Positions 1 through 5,888 of a DNA stretch of 10,266 nt are shown one piece after another (within the stretch, counting starts at the first letter, position 1; every line of letters starts with the position of its first letter). The notes under the pieces were generated by a model, which searched no databases, was not told the origin of the DNA, and worked only from the letters and a program-made list of their open reading frames with translations. Made by a program: the position numbers and the translations under genes. Location of the stretch: NCBI GenBank assembly GCA_014523665.1, contig JAATVR010000485.1, positions 1-10,266 of the forward strand, read 5' to 3'. This stretch comes from Nitrososphaerales archaeon TH526 (GTDB taxonomy: Archaea; Thermoproteota; Nitrososphaeria; Nitrososphaerales; Nitrososphaeraceae).

Positions 1-132
1 AGTGAAGCAGACAACGTCAATTATTATGCATTCCACAGAGCTGCCGCTATTATAAATGATAATTTAAAAATCGGAAGAGCATTTGAGGAGTACAAAGATA
101 ATCTGAATATAATAGACGGTGAACTCAAGTAA
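1..132 (+). CDS. 3' end of an unrecognised gene
   Basis: The first frame is open from the first base to a TAA at 130-132 and encodes 43 residues (begins SEADNVNYYAFHRAAA, ends NIIDGELK). The composition is ordinary soluble protein: amphipathic, with a likely helix around AFHRAAAIINDNL. The start lies outside the window, so this is a C-terminal tail only. A perfect 6-bp stem (179-194) followed by T-rich sequence lies about 45 bp downstream and could end its transcript. I do not recognise the family and assign no function. Confidence 0.6.
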   Translation, partial: SEADNVNYYAFHRAAAIINDNLKIGRAFEEYKDNLNIIDGELK

Positions 133-178
133 GAACGTGAATATCTAATTCCCAAAGTCCAAAGTAGACCGTTATAGG

Positions 179-196
179 GATAGAGAAGTCTATCTT
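179..196 (+). terminator. Hairpin after the first gene
   Basis: GATAGA (179-184) and TCTATC (189-194) form a perfect 6-bp stem with a GAAG loop, followed by TT and AT-rich sequence. It is the first structure downstream of the stop at 132. Archaeal termination mainly needs T-rich tracts, and the tract here is short, so the role is an inference. Confidence 0.3.
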
Positions 197-312
197 AATA
201 TTTCGGAAAGTTCATTGAAAGAACCAAAAAACATGTGATAGTATTCTGACTTTGTAAGGTATGATTTTACTATGTTTACAGACACTAAGACGGCATTGCT
301 CAACCTCTTTCT

Positions 313-322
313 AAAATAAATA
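313..322 (+). promoter_or_regulatory. TATA box for the 346 fragment
   Basis: The A/T run AAAATAAATA is centred about 28 bp upstream of the ATG at 346. This is the spacing expected for an archaeal TATA box driving a leaderless or nearly leaderless mRNA. Its survival suggests the fragment at 346-459 is the promoter-proximal part of a once-working gene. Confidence 0.4.
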
Positions 323-345
323 GCAGGACAAATTTGGCACCGTTT

Positions 346-459
346 ATGTATAGACCTACAGGAGTTACACTTATAGCTATTCTTACTATTCTCGGGGGGA
401 TCCTACTATGTTTTGATGGAATTTGCCATAGGATACTTCTGATTTCCAATACGAATTGA
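346..459 (+). pseudogene. N-terminal remnant of a small membrane protein (RPTGVT type)
   Basis: ATG at 346 to TGA at 457 encodes only 37 residues. They begin MYRPTGVTLIAILTILGGIL and then lose character. The Arg-Pro-Thr-Gly-Val-Thr start leading straight into a hydrophobic helix resembles a family of small multi-pass membrane proteins I associate with Thaumarchaeota. Those proteins normally continue through three or more transmembrane helices, whereas here one helix (about residues 6-22) is followed by a short polar tail and a stop. No continuation was found in the following 140 bp in any frame. A TATA box sits 28 bp upstream. I read it as a truncated pseudogene. A genuine 37-aa single-pass peptide is possible but less likely. 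The family assignment is from memory of the motif. Confidence 0.45.
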
Positions 460-604
460 TGAATACATTTTGATTGGGTAACGGAGATGTCACTACCGAT
501 CTAATAGTCCTGTGGGACAGGAGTTTCTATGAAAGATCTATTAATATGATTTTCAGTATTCTTGTAGAAAATAAAATAGAATGGATATCTATAGCTGCTT
601 CTAG
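460..604. other. Non-coding stretch with one small hairpin
   Basis: No plausible reading frame was seen. The only structure is TCCTGT-GGG-ACAGGA at 508-522, a perfect 6-bp stem with a 3-base loop and no T tract after it. It lies between the 346 remnant and the convergent stop of the 605-832 gene. Confidence 0.5.
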
Positions 605-832
605 TTACTTCGCGCTTTGATTTTCAGCGTAGTTAACCGCACTCGTATCATTTACAGCTTCTAATGAGGATTGAGCCCCAGTTAGGTTAGAAGAGATAAT
701 ACCTGTCGTATTGCTTTCCGATGTATTATTCTGTGCTATTACACTATGAGACATATTTACCGCAACAACTGCAGCGGCTAGTAGGCACACTCCCATTCCT
801 AAGAATTTCAGATATTTAGTCATTAAAATCAT
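605..832 (-). CDS. Small secreted Asn/Ser/Thr-rich protein
   Basis: A 75-residue frame has a classic Sec signal: Lys near the N-terminus, a hydrophobic core LGMGVCLLAAAVVAVNM, and a likely cleavage after the segment SHSVIAQ. The mature part (about 40 residues) is polar and carries at least five N-x-S/T sequons (NNTS, SNTT, SNLT, NDTS, NQSA), typical of glycosylated surface proteins in this archaeal group. No domain is recognisable and there is no membrane anchor or lipobox. The start is uncertain: ATG at 832 gives 75 aa and ATG at 823 gives 72 aa beginning MTKYLK. A TATA-like TTATATAA at 845-852 is 25 bp from the second ATG, which favours 823. A further TATA-like run near 860 would fit 832. 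The product is probably a small exported glycopeptide of unknown role. Confidence 0.6.
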   Translation of the reverse strand: MILMTKYLKFLGMGVCLLAAAVVAVNMSHSVIAQNNTSESNTTGIISSNLTGAQSSLEAVNDTSAVNYAENQSAK

Positions 833-844
833 GCTATCAACATC

Positions 845-852
845 TTATATAA
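845..852 (-). promoter_or_regulatory. TATA box for the 605-832 gene
   Basis: The palindromic TTATATAA is centred about 25 bp upstream of the internal ATG (823) and 17 bp upstream of the outer one (832). With the usual archaeal TATA-to-start distance, transcription would begin at or next to the ATG at 823, giving a leaderless mRNA. Confidence 0.45.
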
Positions 853-940
853 TACTTTATAATTTGGCATTTTATATGGATGGTTGAGAAATAGGCTTTG
901 TGGATAATATAACGATTTTAACGGTCATAGCAAATTGCGC

Positions 941-1105
941 CTGAGATAGTTAATTTTAACTCCATGCGTACCTGAAATTCAAATCACATTCTGTAACTTT
1001 TGAACTTTAAATGAAAGGCAAATGGTGGCTGCAATCTCAGGTCTTTTTGTAATTTTATCCTAGCATAACCAAGACCACTTTAGGATAAGAGATATTTCAG
1101 GTACG
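941..1105. repeat. Four copies of a CCTGARAT-type motif, two in each orientation
   Basis: CCTGAGAT (941-948) and CGTACCTGAAAT (967-978) read forward. ATCTCAGG (1034-1041) and ATTTCAGGTACG (1094-1105) read in reverse. The second and fourth are a perfect 12-bp inverted pair 115 bp apart. They fill the 330-bp gap between the divergent 605-832 and 1164 genes, with the last copy 21 bp upstream of the 1164 gene's TATA box. They could be operator half-sites or the ends of a small lost element. Confidence 0.4.
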
Positions 1106-1125
1106 ATTGAAGTTGGAAGGTTATC

Positions 1126-1137
1126 AAATATATAAAG
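1126..1137 (+). promoter_or_regulatory. TATA box for the nadE remnant
   Basis: AAATATATAAAG is centred about 32 bp before the ATG at 1164. It is a strong archaeal TATA box and implies a leader of only a few bases. Confidence 0.55.
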
Positions 1138-1163
1138 CCATTTGAAATCCTTATACTCAAATT

Positions 1164-1487
1164 ATGGAAGAGAAACGTAAACAGAAGATTATTAAATCCA
1201 TTACACAATTTATTAAGTCAGAGACTCGGGCCAGGGAATCTAAAGGCATAATATTGGGGATGAGTGGAGGAGTTGATTCTTCTGTAGCCGCATGGCTCGC
1301 AGTTAGCGCACTCGGTCCGGAAAAAGTATTTGGTCTAATTTTACCAGAGTCATCAGTAACACCGAAAGGAGATACTCGTGATGCAGAGAAACTTGCAAAG
1401 AAATTACGTAACGCTACCCACTTTTCTTGGCCGAGGCTGAAGAATATCAAACGCTCTTATTCCATAATGCAATCATTGTCTGAATAA
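1164..1487 (+). pseudogene. nadE: Truncated NAD+ synthetase (N-terminal third)
   Basis: The first ~82 residues match the start of ammonia-type NAD+ synthetase, which makes NAD+ from deamido-NAD+, ATP and ammonia in the cytoplasm. Visible landmarks are the PP-loop ATP-binding motif GMSGGVDSSVAAWLA (about residues 32-46), the strand VFGLILPESSVTPKGDTRDA, and the following helix AEKLAKKL. Full-length archaeal NadE is about 250-280 residues, but this frame stops at 107. After residue ~82 the sequence (RNATHFSWPRLKNIKRSY) no longer resembles the family. In another frame, from about 1405 to 1484, LAEAEEYQTLLFHNAIIV can be read, suggesting a deletion junction with an unidentified gene end. The later substrate-binding region is absent, so the product cannot be active. 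The promoter is retained. A functional copy should exist elsewhere, since NAD synthesis is essential. Confidence 0.8.
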
Positions 1488-1489
1488 TG

Positions 1490-1520
1490 CCAGGCCATTT
1501 GCTATGGCTGGGACATTTTA
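1490..1520 (+). terminator. Hairpin with T-rich tail after the nadE remnant
   Basis: CCAGGCCAT (1490-1498) pairs with ATGGCTGG (1504-1511) with one bulged G and a 5-base loop. It is followed by GACATTTTATTTAT. Its place 3 bp after the nadE stop fits a terminator. Confidence 0.45.
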
Positions 1521-1577
1521 TTTATAAAGAGTACTTGTAATTGATCGATTACAGGATATTTTGATTGATAAAATAAT

Positions 1578-1721
1578 TTATGTGATTACAATATAAACCC
1601 AGTTCCTAAAATGTACGACTATTATTACTACTGAGCCTAGTCCAAGAGTCATGGGAAGATGACTATTACCATAGGCGACACAGATAATAATTGTCACAAT
1701 TGAATCAATCACGTATTTCAA
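1578..1721 (-). CDS. Possible tiny hydrophobic membrane protein
   Basis: On the minus strand a frame is open from a stop near 1770 to TAA at 1578-1580. From a TTG at 1721 it would encode 47 residues (KYVIDSIVTIIICVAYGN ... MTLGLGSVVIIVVHF ... WVYIVIT), with two candidate transmembrane segments separated by a short Gly/Asn turn. There is no ATG before the internal Met, no clear ribosome-binding site, and the DNA is AT-rich, which by itself favours hydrophobic codons. It would be divergent from the ATP-cone gene. I do not recognise it and list it only because it is the only coding candidate in the 280-bp gap. Confidence 0.2.
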   Translation of the reverse strand: MKYVIDSIVTIIICVAYGNSHLPMTLGLGSVVIIVVHFRNWVYIVIT

Positions 1722-1730
1722 ATTGAGCCC

Positions 1731-1755
1731 GATAAGTATATGAATAATAAAATAG
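1731..1755 (+). promoter_or_regulatory. TATA region of the ATP-cone gene
   Basis: The A/T block contains GTATATGAA (centre about 31 bp before the ATG at 1770) and AATAATAAAATAG just after it. The first has the usual archaeal TATA spacing. Confidence 0.35.
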
Positions 1756-1769
1756 AACCTTAATCAGTC

Positions 1770-2498
1770 ATGGTTAAGAGAAAAGCAAGCCAGACAAAAA
1801 AAGGTAGGACTTATACCTCACAAAATAAGATCAAAAGTACAACAAGAAAAAGAGCAAAAATTCCGCCTACTCGAAGAAAAGTGCTTACTGCCAAACATAA
1901 CACAAAAATTAAAAGATCGGTGAGACCTGGGATGGTCACTTCACGATTTAGTAAAGCGACTAGGAAGCCAAATAACATTTCGAACAGGTCGGAAAGAATT
2001 CACAAAACTGGAAGAGTAACAAGGAAAACTAGACGCCCACGTATAAATCCTAAGAAAGAAAGACCAATTTATGTTACTAGATCCAGCGGTCGACAAGAAA
2101 AATTCGACTCGCATCGAATGACTCAGACTGTCAGTCGCTCGGGAGTACCGTTTCTCATGGCTAGAGATATAACGAAAAAGGTTGTACGCAAGATAGGTCA
2201 CAGACAAATGAACAAAGAGACGAGCAGGAATTCAAAGCCAACTCGAAACTCCAATTCTCAAAGAAATAAAAATACAAAAGAAGTGATCATACCAGCAAAC
2301 AAAATTAGAAGCATGATCACCGAAGAGCTCCATAACCGAAACAGATCAGATATCGCTGCCTCATATGAGGGACAGAGTCCAAGTAACCTGAGATTAGAAC
2401 AAGGAGAAAGTATCGATTCCAATGCTCCCTCCTTACATGGTGTTACTACCCCAAAAACCAATATTATTCACGATAAGAGCAAGTATGGCGGGGCATAG
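1770..2498 (+). CDS. Basic-tailed ATP-cone domain protein
   Basis: The frame encodes 242 residues. Residues 1-98 are a low-complexity, extremely Lys/Arg/Ser/Thr-rich tail resembling histone H1 tails, suited to binding DNA or RNA. Residues ~99-200 match the ATP-cone fold used as a nucleotide sensor in NrdR and class I ribonucleotide reductase: IYVTRSSGRQEKFDSHRM, the helix VSRSGVPFLMARDITKKVVRKI, and a second helix IPANKIRSMITEELHNRN ending DIAASYEG. A ~28-residue Asn/Ser/Lys-rich insert (143-171) separates the two halves. The last ~40 residues are polar and probably disordered. No zinc ribbon (as in NrdR) and no reductase catalytic domain is present, so this is a stand-alone ATP-cone. By inference it is a nucleotide-responsive DNA-binding or chromatin protein. 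It has its own TATA box and lacks operon partners. ATG at 1770 is the first start after the TATA box. Confidence 0.75.
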   Translation: MVKRKASQTKKGRTYTSQNKIKSTTRKRAKIPPTRRKVLTAKHNTKIKRSVRPGMVTSRFSKATRKPNNISNRSERIHKTGRVTRKTRRPRINPKKERPIYVTRSSGRQEKFDSHRMTQTVSRSGVPFLMARDITKKVVRKIGHRQMNKETSRNSKPTRNSNSQRNKNTKEVIIPANKIRSMITEELHNRNRSDIAASYEGQSPSNLRLEQGESIDSNAPSLHGVTTPKTNIIHDKSKYGGA

Positions 2499-2699
2499 TG
2501 AGATATCACCCACCACACTCAATGCATCAGCTTTCGTTCCATCTTTTGAAATTGTTGCTCCATCTATAATGAATTCAAAACCAACTGGACACTGCGAACG
2601 TATATTAGATATAAGTGCGATTATTCCTAAGCGATTAGCCTTTATTCCTTTCGACTGAGTGTAGAACTGGAACCATAGAAAGACTGCATTATTAATCAA
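2433..2699 (-). CDS. Uncertain short frame, possibly the end of a decayed gene
   Basis: From a TTG at 2699 the minus strand encodes 88 residues. The stretch CPVGFEFIIDGATISKDG followed by TKADALSVVGDIS (about residues 36-69) has a protein-like composition. The last ~22 codons overlap the 3' end of the ATP-cone gene antisense. The plus strand is also open here (2422-2658), so strand choice is not secure. No ATG start, ribosome-binding site or known domain was found. It may be a shadow, or a remnant of a gene whose start was lost. Confidence 0.2.
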   Translation of the reverse strand: MINNAVFLWFQFYTQSKGIKANRLGIIALISNIRSQCPVGFEFIIDGATISKDGTKADALSVVGDISLCPAILALIVNNIGFWGSNTM

Positions 2700-2948
2700 A
2701 TGGTGTAGGCGTCAAAACCCTGTGGGCTGACTAATAGGGGACGGCCCACTAATTATAGTTAAGAATACAGAAACCCTGAAACACCCTAAATATCTCCTTT
2801 ACCAACATTAGGTATAGAATTCCCTTATCCGTGGAGGGTAAGTGTTATAATGGCAATACTTCATTCATAGCCTGGCTAGTAGTTTTCTTGGTGGATACTC
2901 CACTACTCCCCTTTCCCTTACCTAGTCCTTTAGTTAATCATTATGTGG
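2700..2948. other. Non-coding gap with weak hairpins
   Basis: No gene was recognised. GTGGGC (2722-2727) and GCCCAC (2744-2749) form a 6-bp stem around a 16-base loop. GTGGA-TAC-TCCAC (2891-2903) is a small perfect hairpin just downstream, on the minus strand, of the NUMOD3 remnant. Neither has a convincing T tract. Confidence 0.4.
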
Positions 2949-3446
2949 CTACTGCTGCTTCTTCTTCTTTCTGTCAGCCCACCATTTCTTTACTCTTTCC
3001 CTATCATGTTTTCTTCGCTCTGGGTTGTTAGCCCATGCTCTCTTGATGGATTCACTAAGTTTCCTCTTGTGTTCTTCGCTTTGAGGTCCTCTCTTCATAC
3101 CTGAGTGACTTAATGACATATTCAGTCTCGCTTGTTTCGATCTCTTTCTGCCTTTTAGTGCTCTAGATATTTTTTGCCGTGTCTCTTCAGTGACCTTTCT
3201 TCCTCCTCTTCTAGCCTCTGCACTCTTTCTTACTGGTCGGATAATTGTTTCTTACCTCTGCGAATCAGTGAATTCTTTAGCTTTGCTTCCTTAGTATGGT
3301 GCTTACCTTTCATTGGGCTGGGTTGGTTGATTAAGTATAACTAATGACAATTTCCTAATATGTTCTTGACTGAACTTCTTAGCTCTGTTGGCCGCTGCTA
3401 CATCACCAACTGGTTCTTTATACCTTTTGGTTGCTTTCTTTATCAA
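2949..3446 (-). pseudogene. Frameshifted NUMOD3-repeat DNA-binding protein
   Basis: Reading the minus strand in three consecutive segments gives one continuous array of NUMOD3-like motifs, the modular helical DNA-binding repeats found in GIY-YIG and HNH homing endonucleases. Segment i (3446-3306) carries RAKKFSQEHIRKLSLVILN. Segment ii (3313-3233, another frame) carries GKHHTKEAKLKNSLIRRGKK. Segment iii (3251-2949, same frame as i) carries GRKVTEETRQKISRALKGRK, RSKQARLNMSLSHSGMKRG and PQSEEHKRKLSESIKRAWA, then a Trp/Lys-rich tail ending KKKKQQ. That is about five repeats and 165 residues, interrupted by two compensating frameshifts. The only ATG-started piece is 56 residues (3119-2949). No nuclease domain is visible upstream before the neighbouring DJ-1 gene. 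It is either a decayed endonuclease accessory gene or a DNA-binding fragment. The NUMOD3 assignment rests on the repeated S/T-x-E-x(2)-x-K-[IL]-S pattern. Confidence 0.7.
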
Positions 3447-3530
3447 TTTTAGTTAGATGGTTGGCTCTGAAAAGTAAGCTTAGCATGAGAAAACAGTCCG
3501 TTAGGTTCTGAGTAACTGCTTTCCTTTTTA

Positions 3531-4235
3531 TCATAGTATAATTCTCTTCGACTCGGTAAGTATTCTTAAACACCCGAATGGTTTTATTGCTTTCCAAGAA
3601 CTTCTACCACTTTTTCGGCAGCAAGAGATGCAGACTTGATTTTGTCCTGTAATTAATCGCCCATCACTTACTATGAACGGTTTGAAATCCTGTCCTCTTT
3701 CAAATTTGCCGCCAAGTTCTTTCATGCGGTCCTCCAGTAAAAATGGGACCACTTTAGTTAATCCCACAGAATTCTCCTCATCATTTGTGAAGCCGGTTAC
3801 TTTTTTATTCTTCAGAATTGAATTTCCATTTTGATCTATTGCCTGCAACAGCCCTGCAGGACCATGACAAACAGTACTAATAATTTTATAATCGGAGTAA
3901 CAATCTTTAACTAATTGTTTTATGTCAATATCGGCTGAAAGATTCCACATTGGTCCATGACCACCTGGCAGAAACAATGTATCAAAATCGCTAGCCGTGA
4001 GTTGGTTCAACATAATAGTATTTTCTAATCTTTTCTGTGCTGATTCATCCTTTTCAAAACGCTGCGTAGATTCGCTCTGGTTCTCTTTTTTAAGACTTTT
4101 TGGATCGACTGGTGGTTTTCCACCTTTAGGAGAAGCAAGAGTTACTTCGTAACCATTATCAATAAACTCATAGTAGGGGCTTGTAAATTCTTCTAGCCAA
4201 AATCCATGGCATACATTACAATATGAGTGGGGCAT
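3531..4235 (-). pseudogene. DJ-1/PfpI-family gene, 5' replaced and 3' frameshifted
   Basis: Residues ~11-198 match the Hsp31-like branch of the DJ-1/PfpI superfamily (glyoxalase/deglycase or chaperone-like enzymes with a Cys nucleophile). Landmarks are GFWLEEFTSPYYEF (11-24), VTLASPKGGKPPVDP (31-45), LFLPGGHGPMWNLS (87-100), the nucleophile elbow TVCHGPAGLL with Cys123, and GRLITGQN (192-199). Both ends are abnormal. The family's N-terminal strand is missing; in its place MPHSYCNVCH belongs, with in-frame codons upstream to about 4265, to a zinc-ribbon sequence CVRCGANLMPHSYCNVC. After GQN the frame continues into 35 unrelated residues, whereas the neighbouring frame gives KSASLAAEKVVEVLGKQ and a stop at 3584, the expected C-terminal helix. 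I infer a deletion fusion at the 5' end and a small indel near 3636-3642, so a functional enzyme is unlikely. Confidence 0.75.
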
Positions 4236-4271
4236 AAGATTTGCGCCACATCTTACGCAGATAGTAGAACC
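4206..4271 (-). pseudogene. Zinc-ribbon gene fragment fused to the DJ-1 remnant
   Basis: In frame with the DJ-1 remnant, the minus strand reads STICVRCGANLMPHSYCN and then VCH. This is two Cys-x2-Cys knuckles separated by about ten residues, as in a treble-clef or rubredoxin-like zinc ribbon. I associate the motif CxxCGANLMPHSYCNVC with small Nitrososphaera-type proteins that normally continue with more Cys pairs. Here it stops abruptly at the junction with GFWLEEF of the DJ-1 domain. No ATG lies upstream before the stop near 4285, so no start codon is available except the internal Met at 4235. Confidence 0.6.
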
Positions 4272-4349
4272 CTTAGTTAGCTACTCACTACTAGGCCTTT
4301 TATGTATACAGAGTGAACAAACTAAGCTAGTCTAATCTATGTCTTTTGC

Positions 4350-4580
4350 TCAGAATCTTTTGATGTCTAACTCATGGATGAAAATAATAGAACCTGGAAA
4401 AAGCCTGTTGTGAAAAACAGTTATTACATTTCTTATCTTGTTAAAAACTGATGACGCACCTTTTTTTACATTATCTACGCCAGCCTCATGCTCGGCTAAT
4501 TCTGTGTTTTCTTTAATTCCATGTCCAATATACGCTGCAGCTTTCATCACATGTTGAGCACCTCTCTTTATCCCAATCAT
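4350..4580 (-). CDS. Small hypothetical protein
   Basis: The frame encodes 76 residues from ATG at 4580. The N-terminal half (KRGAQHVMKAAAYIGHGI, then KENTELAEHEAGVDNVKKGAS) is amphipathic helical with alternating charges and looks protein-like. The C-terminal half (VITVFHNRLFPGSIIFIHEL) is more hydrophobic and less convincing and may follow a frameshift. A purine-rich AAGAGAAA precedes the ATG, and a TATA-like TTATATCT sits 38 bp upstream. It is transcribed in the same direction as the DJ-1 remnant, with a 114-bp gap after it. No family is recognised and no motif for metal, nucleotide or membrane binding stands out. Confidence 0.45.
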   Translation of the reverse strand: MIGIKRGAQHVMKAAAYIGHGIKENTELAEHEAGVDNVKKGASSVFNKIRNVITVFHNRLFPGSIIFIHELDIKRF

Positions 4581-4613
4581 TTTCTCTTAGCAAACTTTAT
4601 TCAATATCGCATA

Positions 4614-4621
4614 AGATATAA
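4614..4621 (-). promoter_or_regulatory. TATA box for the 4350-4580 gene
   Basis: TTATATCT on the minus strand is centred about 38 bp before the ATG at 4580, so a leader of roughly 10-12 bases containing the purine run AAGAGAAA is predicted. Confidence 0.35.
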
Positions 4622-4800
4622 TGCAGAAAAATTTCTTGACACATTCATCAAGATCGGTTAATTGGAAACAATTCTTGGTTATTTTTTAAAACCATTTCAT
4701 CGATCATAAGAAAGCAGTTTCTTGACAATAACAACAAAAGAATGGGGATTGTGCCTAAATAATCACACCTTTGGCGATCCAATTTTGTAACCAGGTATGG

Positions 4801-4808
4801 CTAAATAG
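4801..4808 (+). promoter_or_regulatory. TATA-like box for the Ig-like protein gene
   Basis: CTAAATAG is centred about 25 bp before the ATG at 4829. This is consistent with a leaderless transcript, although AAAGG close to the ATG could also act as a short ribosome-binding site. Confidence 0.35.
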
Positions 4809-4828
4809 TATGTAACACTAAAAGGTTA

Positions 4829-5392
4829 ATGAGAAATTCTATCCAGATACTAATATGGATATCCGTTTCCGTGGGATTGTCATTTGTGATTTTGTCATAT
4901 AATGACGAAAATAATTATTCTAAGGCACAGCAACAAATACAAAATGAAACCGTAAACCAAACGCAATCCAATATGTCGCAAGCAATATTTCTTAAAAATA
5001 GCACCTCATTTGGAAATGCAACAGCCGATCTTAAAATAAAACATGCTCCAGAGTTTTCGACTCTCACCATCCAACCTTGGCCAATAGTCAAGCCGAGTGA
5101 GAAATTTAACATAACAGGTATGTTGGTCGACAAAATAACTCTTCAACCTATACCCAGCTCAGATGTTTCTTTCTTATATGAGTCAGCTTCAGAAGCGATA
5201 CAGCCTTCTTCATTAAAACAAATAGATAATCAAAATACTGGCACTACTGGAAAGTTTACCACGACTGCAAATGCTCCTGACACTCAAGGTATAATCTCTG
5301 TTACTGCCGTGTACAACGGAAGCGGTCTCTATCATTCTGGAGCATCGAATCCAGCTTTAGTGATAGTATCCAATTCGACTCTTCCACCCTAG
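4829..5392 (+). CDS. Secreted or anchored Ig-like surface protein
   Basis: The frame encodes 187 residues. An N-terminal hydrophobic segment (ILIWISVSVGLSFVILSY, about residues 7-24) is a signal peptide or membrane anchor. A Gln/Asn-rich linker follows, with many N-x-S/T sequons (NETV, NQTQ, NMSQ, NSTS, NATA). From about residue 60 the sequence follows the pattern of a bacterial/archaeal Ig-like (Big-type) beta-sandwich: FSTLTIQPWPIVKPSEKFNI, ITGMLVDKITLQPIPSSDVS, GTTGKFTTTANAP, and IISVTAVYNGSGLYHSGAS, ending VIVSNSTLPP. It most likely lies outside the cell, perhaps attached to the S-layer. There is no C-terminal anchor. ATG at 4829 follows AAAAGGTT by three bases and has an A/T box at 4801-4808. 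No partner gene is adjacent. The domain call rests on strand pattern and is moderate. Confidence 0.65.
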   Translation: MRNSIQILIWISVSVGLSFVILSYNDENNYSKAQQQIQNETVNQTQSNMSQAIFLKNSTSFGNATADLKIKHAPEFSTLTIQPWPIVKPSEKFNITGMLVDKITLQPIPSSDVSFLYESASEAIQPSSLKQIDNQNTGTTGKFTTTANAPDTQGIISVTAVYNGSGLYHSGASNPALVIVSNSTLPP

Positions 5393-5396
5393 CAGA

Positions 5397-5426
5397 TAAC
5401 AGAGAACTGTTTTATTTTTTATTTTG
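5397..5426 (+). terminator. T-rich terminator of the Ig-like protein gene
   Basis: Just after the stop at 5390-5392, AACAG and CTGTT flank a short spacer and run into GTTTTATTTTTTATTTTG. The long T-rich tract is what archaeal termination needs; the stem is weak. Confidence 0.5.
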
Positions 5427-5527
5427 ATTTGTCCAAATTATGTATGACGCCGCGACTTTAATGTAACAAAGAATTTTGTCTACGATTTTATCTTCAACAG
5501 ATAGTTAATTACTGAATTTTAACCAAA

Positions 5528-5561
5528 TGGAGTTGGCTAGTGTAAGCACCAACCAACTCCA
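5528..5561 (-). repeat. Hairpin 1 of locus A
   Basis: Arms 5528-5542 and 5547-5561 (15 nt each) surround a 4-base loop. On the plus strand there are two A/C mismatches. On the minus strand both become G-U pairs, so all 15 positions pair. The core arm is TGGAGTTGG / CCAACTCCA. Confidence 0.7.
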
Positions 5562-5574
5562 GTTTGTGCCAGTA

Positions 5575-5591
5575 GTCGGGTCAATTCCGAC
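5575..5591. repeat. Small hairpin 2 of locus A
   Basis: GTCGG (5575-5579) and CCGAC (5587-5591) form a 5-bp stem with a 7-base loop between the two GGAGTTGG hairpins. Confidence 0.35.
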
Positions 5592-5633
5592 CAGCTATCA
5601 TATGCTCAACTTTACTCTTAACAGGTTAATTAA

Positions 5634-5680
5634 GGAGTTGGTCGGTGGCTTAGTGGAAACCAAGGTTATCGGCCAACTCC
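5634..5680 (+). repeat. Hairpin 3 of locus A, 18 bp with five G-U pairs
   Basis: Positions 5634-5651 pair with 5663-5680 in RNA with no mismatch: 13 Watson-Crick and 5 G-U pairs, with an 11-base loop. The first eight bases, GGAGTTGG, repeat the arm of hairpin 1 about 106 bp away. As DNA the inverted repeat is much less perfect, so an RNA-level structure is suggested. Confidence 0.65.
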
Positions 5681-5716
5681 AATATGAGACAACACGTAGG
5701 GCTGTACTGTAATATC

Positions 5717-5736
5717 AATAGCGTAACTTCGCTATT
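5717..5736. repeat. Hairpin 4 of locus A
   Basis: AATAGCG (5717-5723) and CGCTATT (5730-5736) form a perfect 7-bp stem with the loop TAACTT. AT-rich sequence follows. Confidence 0.5.
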
Positions 5737-5755
5737 AACAATTATTAAATTATCT

Positions 5756-5770
5756 TGGAGTCGGCTAGAG
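5756..5770 (+). repeat. Third copy of the GGAGTYGG arm
   Basis: TGGAGTCGGCTAGAG matches the left arm of hairpin 1 (5528-5542) at 13 of 15 positions, but no complementary right arm lies within about 60 bp. It looks like a solitary or decayed half of the same element. Confidence 0.45.
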
Positions 5771-5888
5771 TTAAATGGATTGCTTCGCGAACCCCGATAG
5801 AGGTTAACGTGGTGAAAATAATAGTATAGATAATAGGTGATCAACCAGGGGATGAAACCACCAACCTGGCTGCCCTGTCCTATTGTGT

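Noticed and set aside
1157..1450. 97-codon minus-strand frame over the nadE remnant
   Set aside because: It lies exactly antisense to the PP-loop coding region and its own product has no domain features.
1941..2461. Minus-strand frames of 88 and 67 codons
   Set aside because: They are antisense to the ATP-cone gene; their Ser/Phe/Leu bias is the mirror of its Lys/Arg-rich codons.
2831..3031. 66-codon plus-strand hydrophobic frame
   Set aside because: It overlaps the 3' end of the NUMOD3 remnant in antisense and mixes Pro/Ser/Phe runs derived from its Lys/Arg codons; no start signal.
5527..5844. Short frames of 61 and 64 codons on both strands
   Set aside because: They run through the inverted repeats of locus A, and their residues merely translate the hairpin arms.
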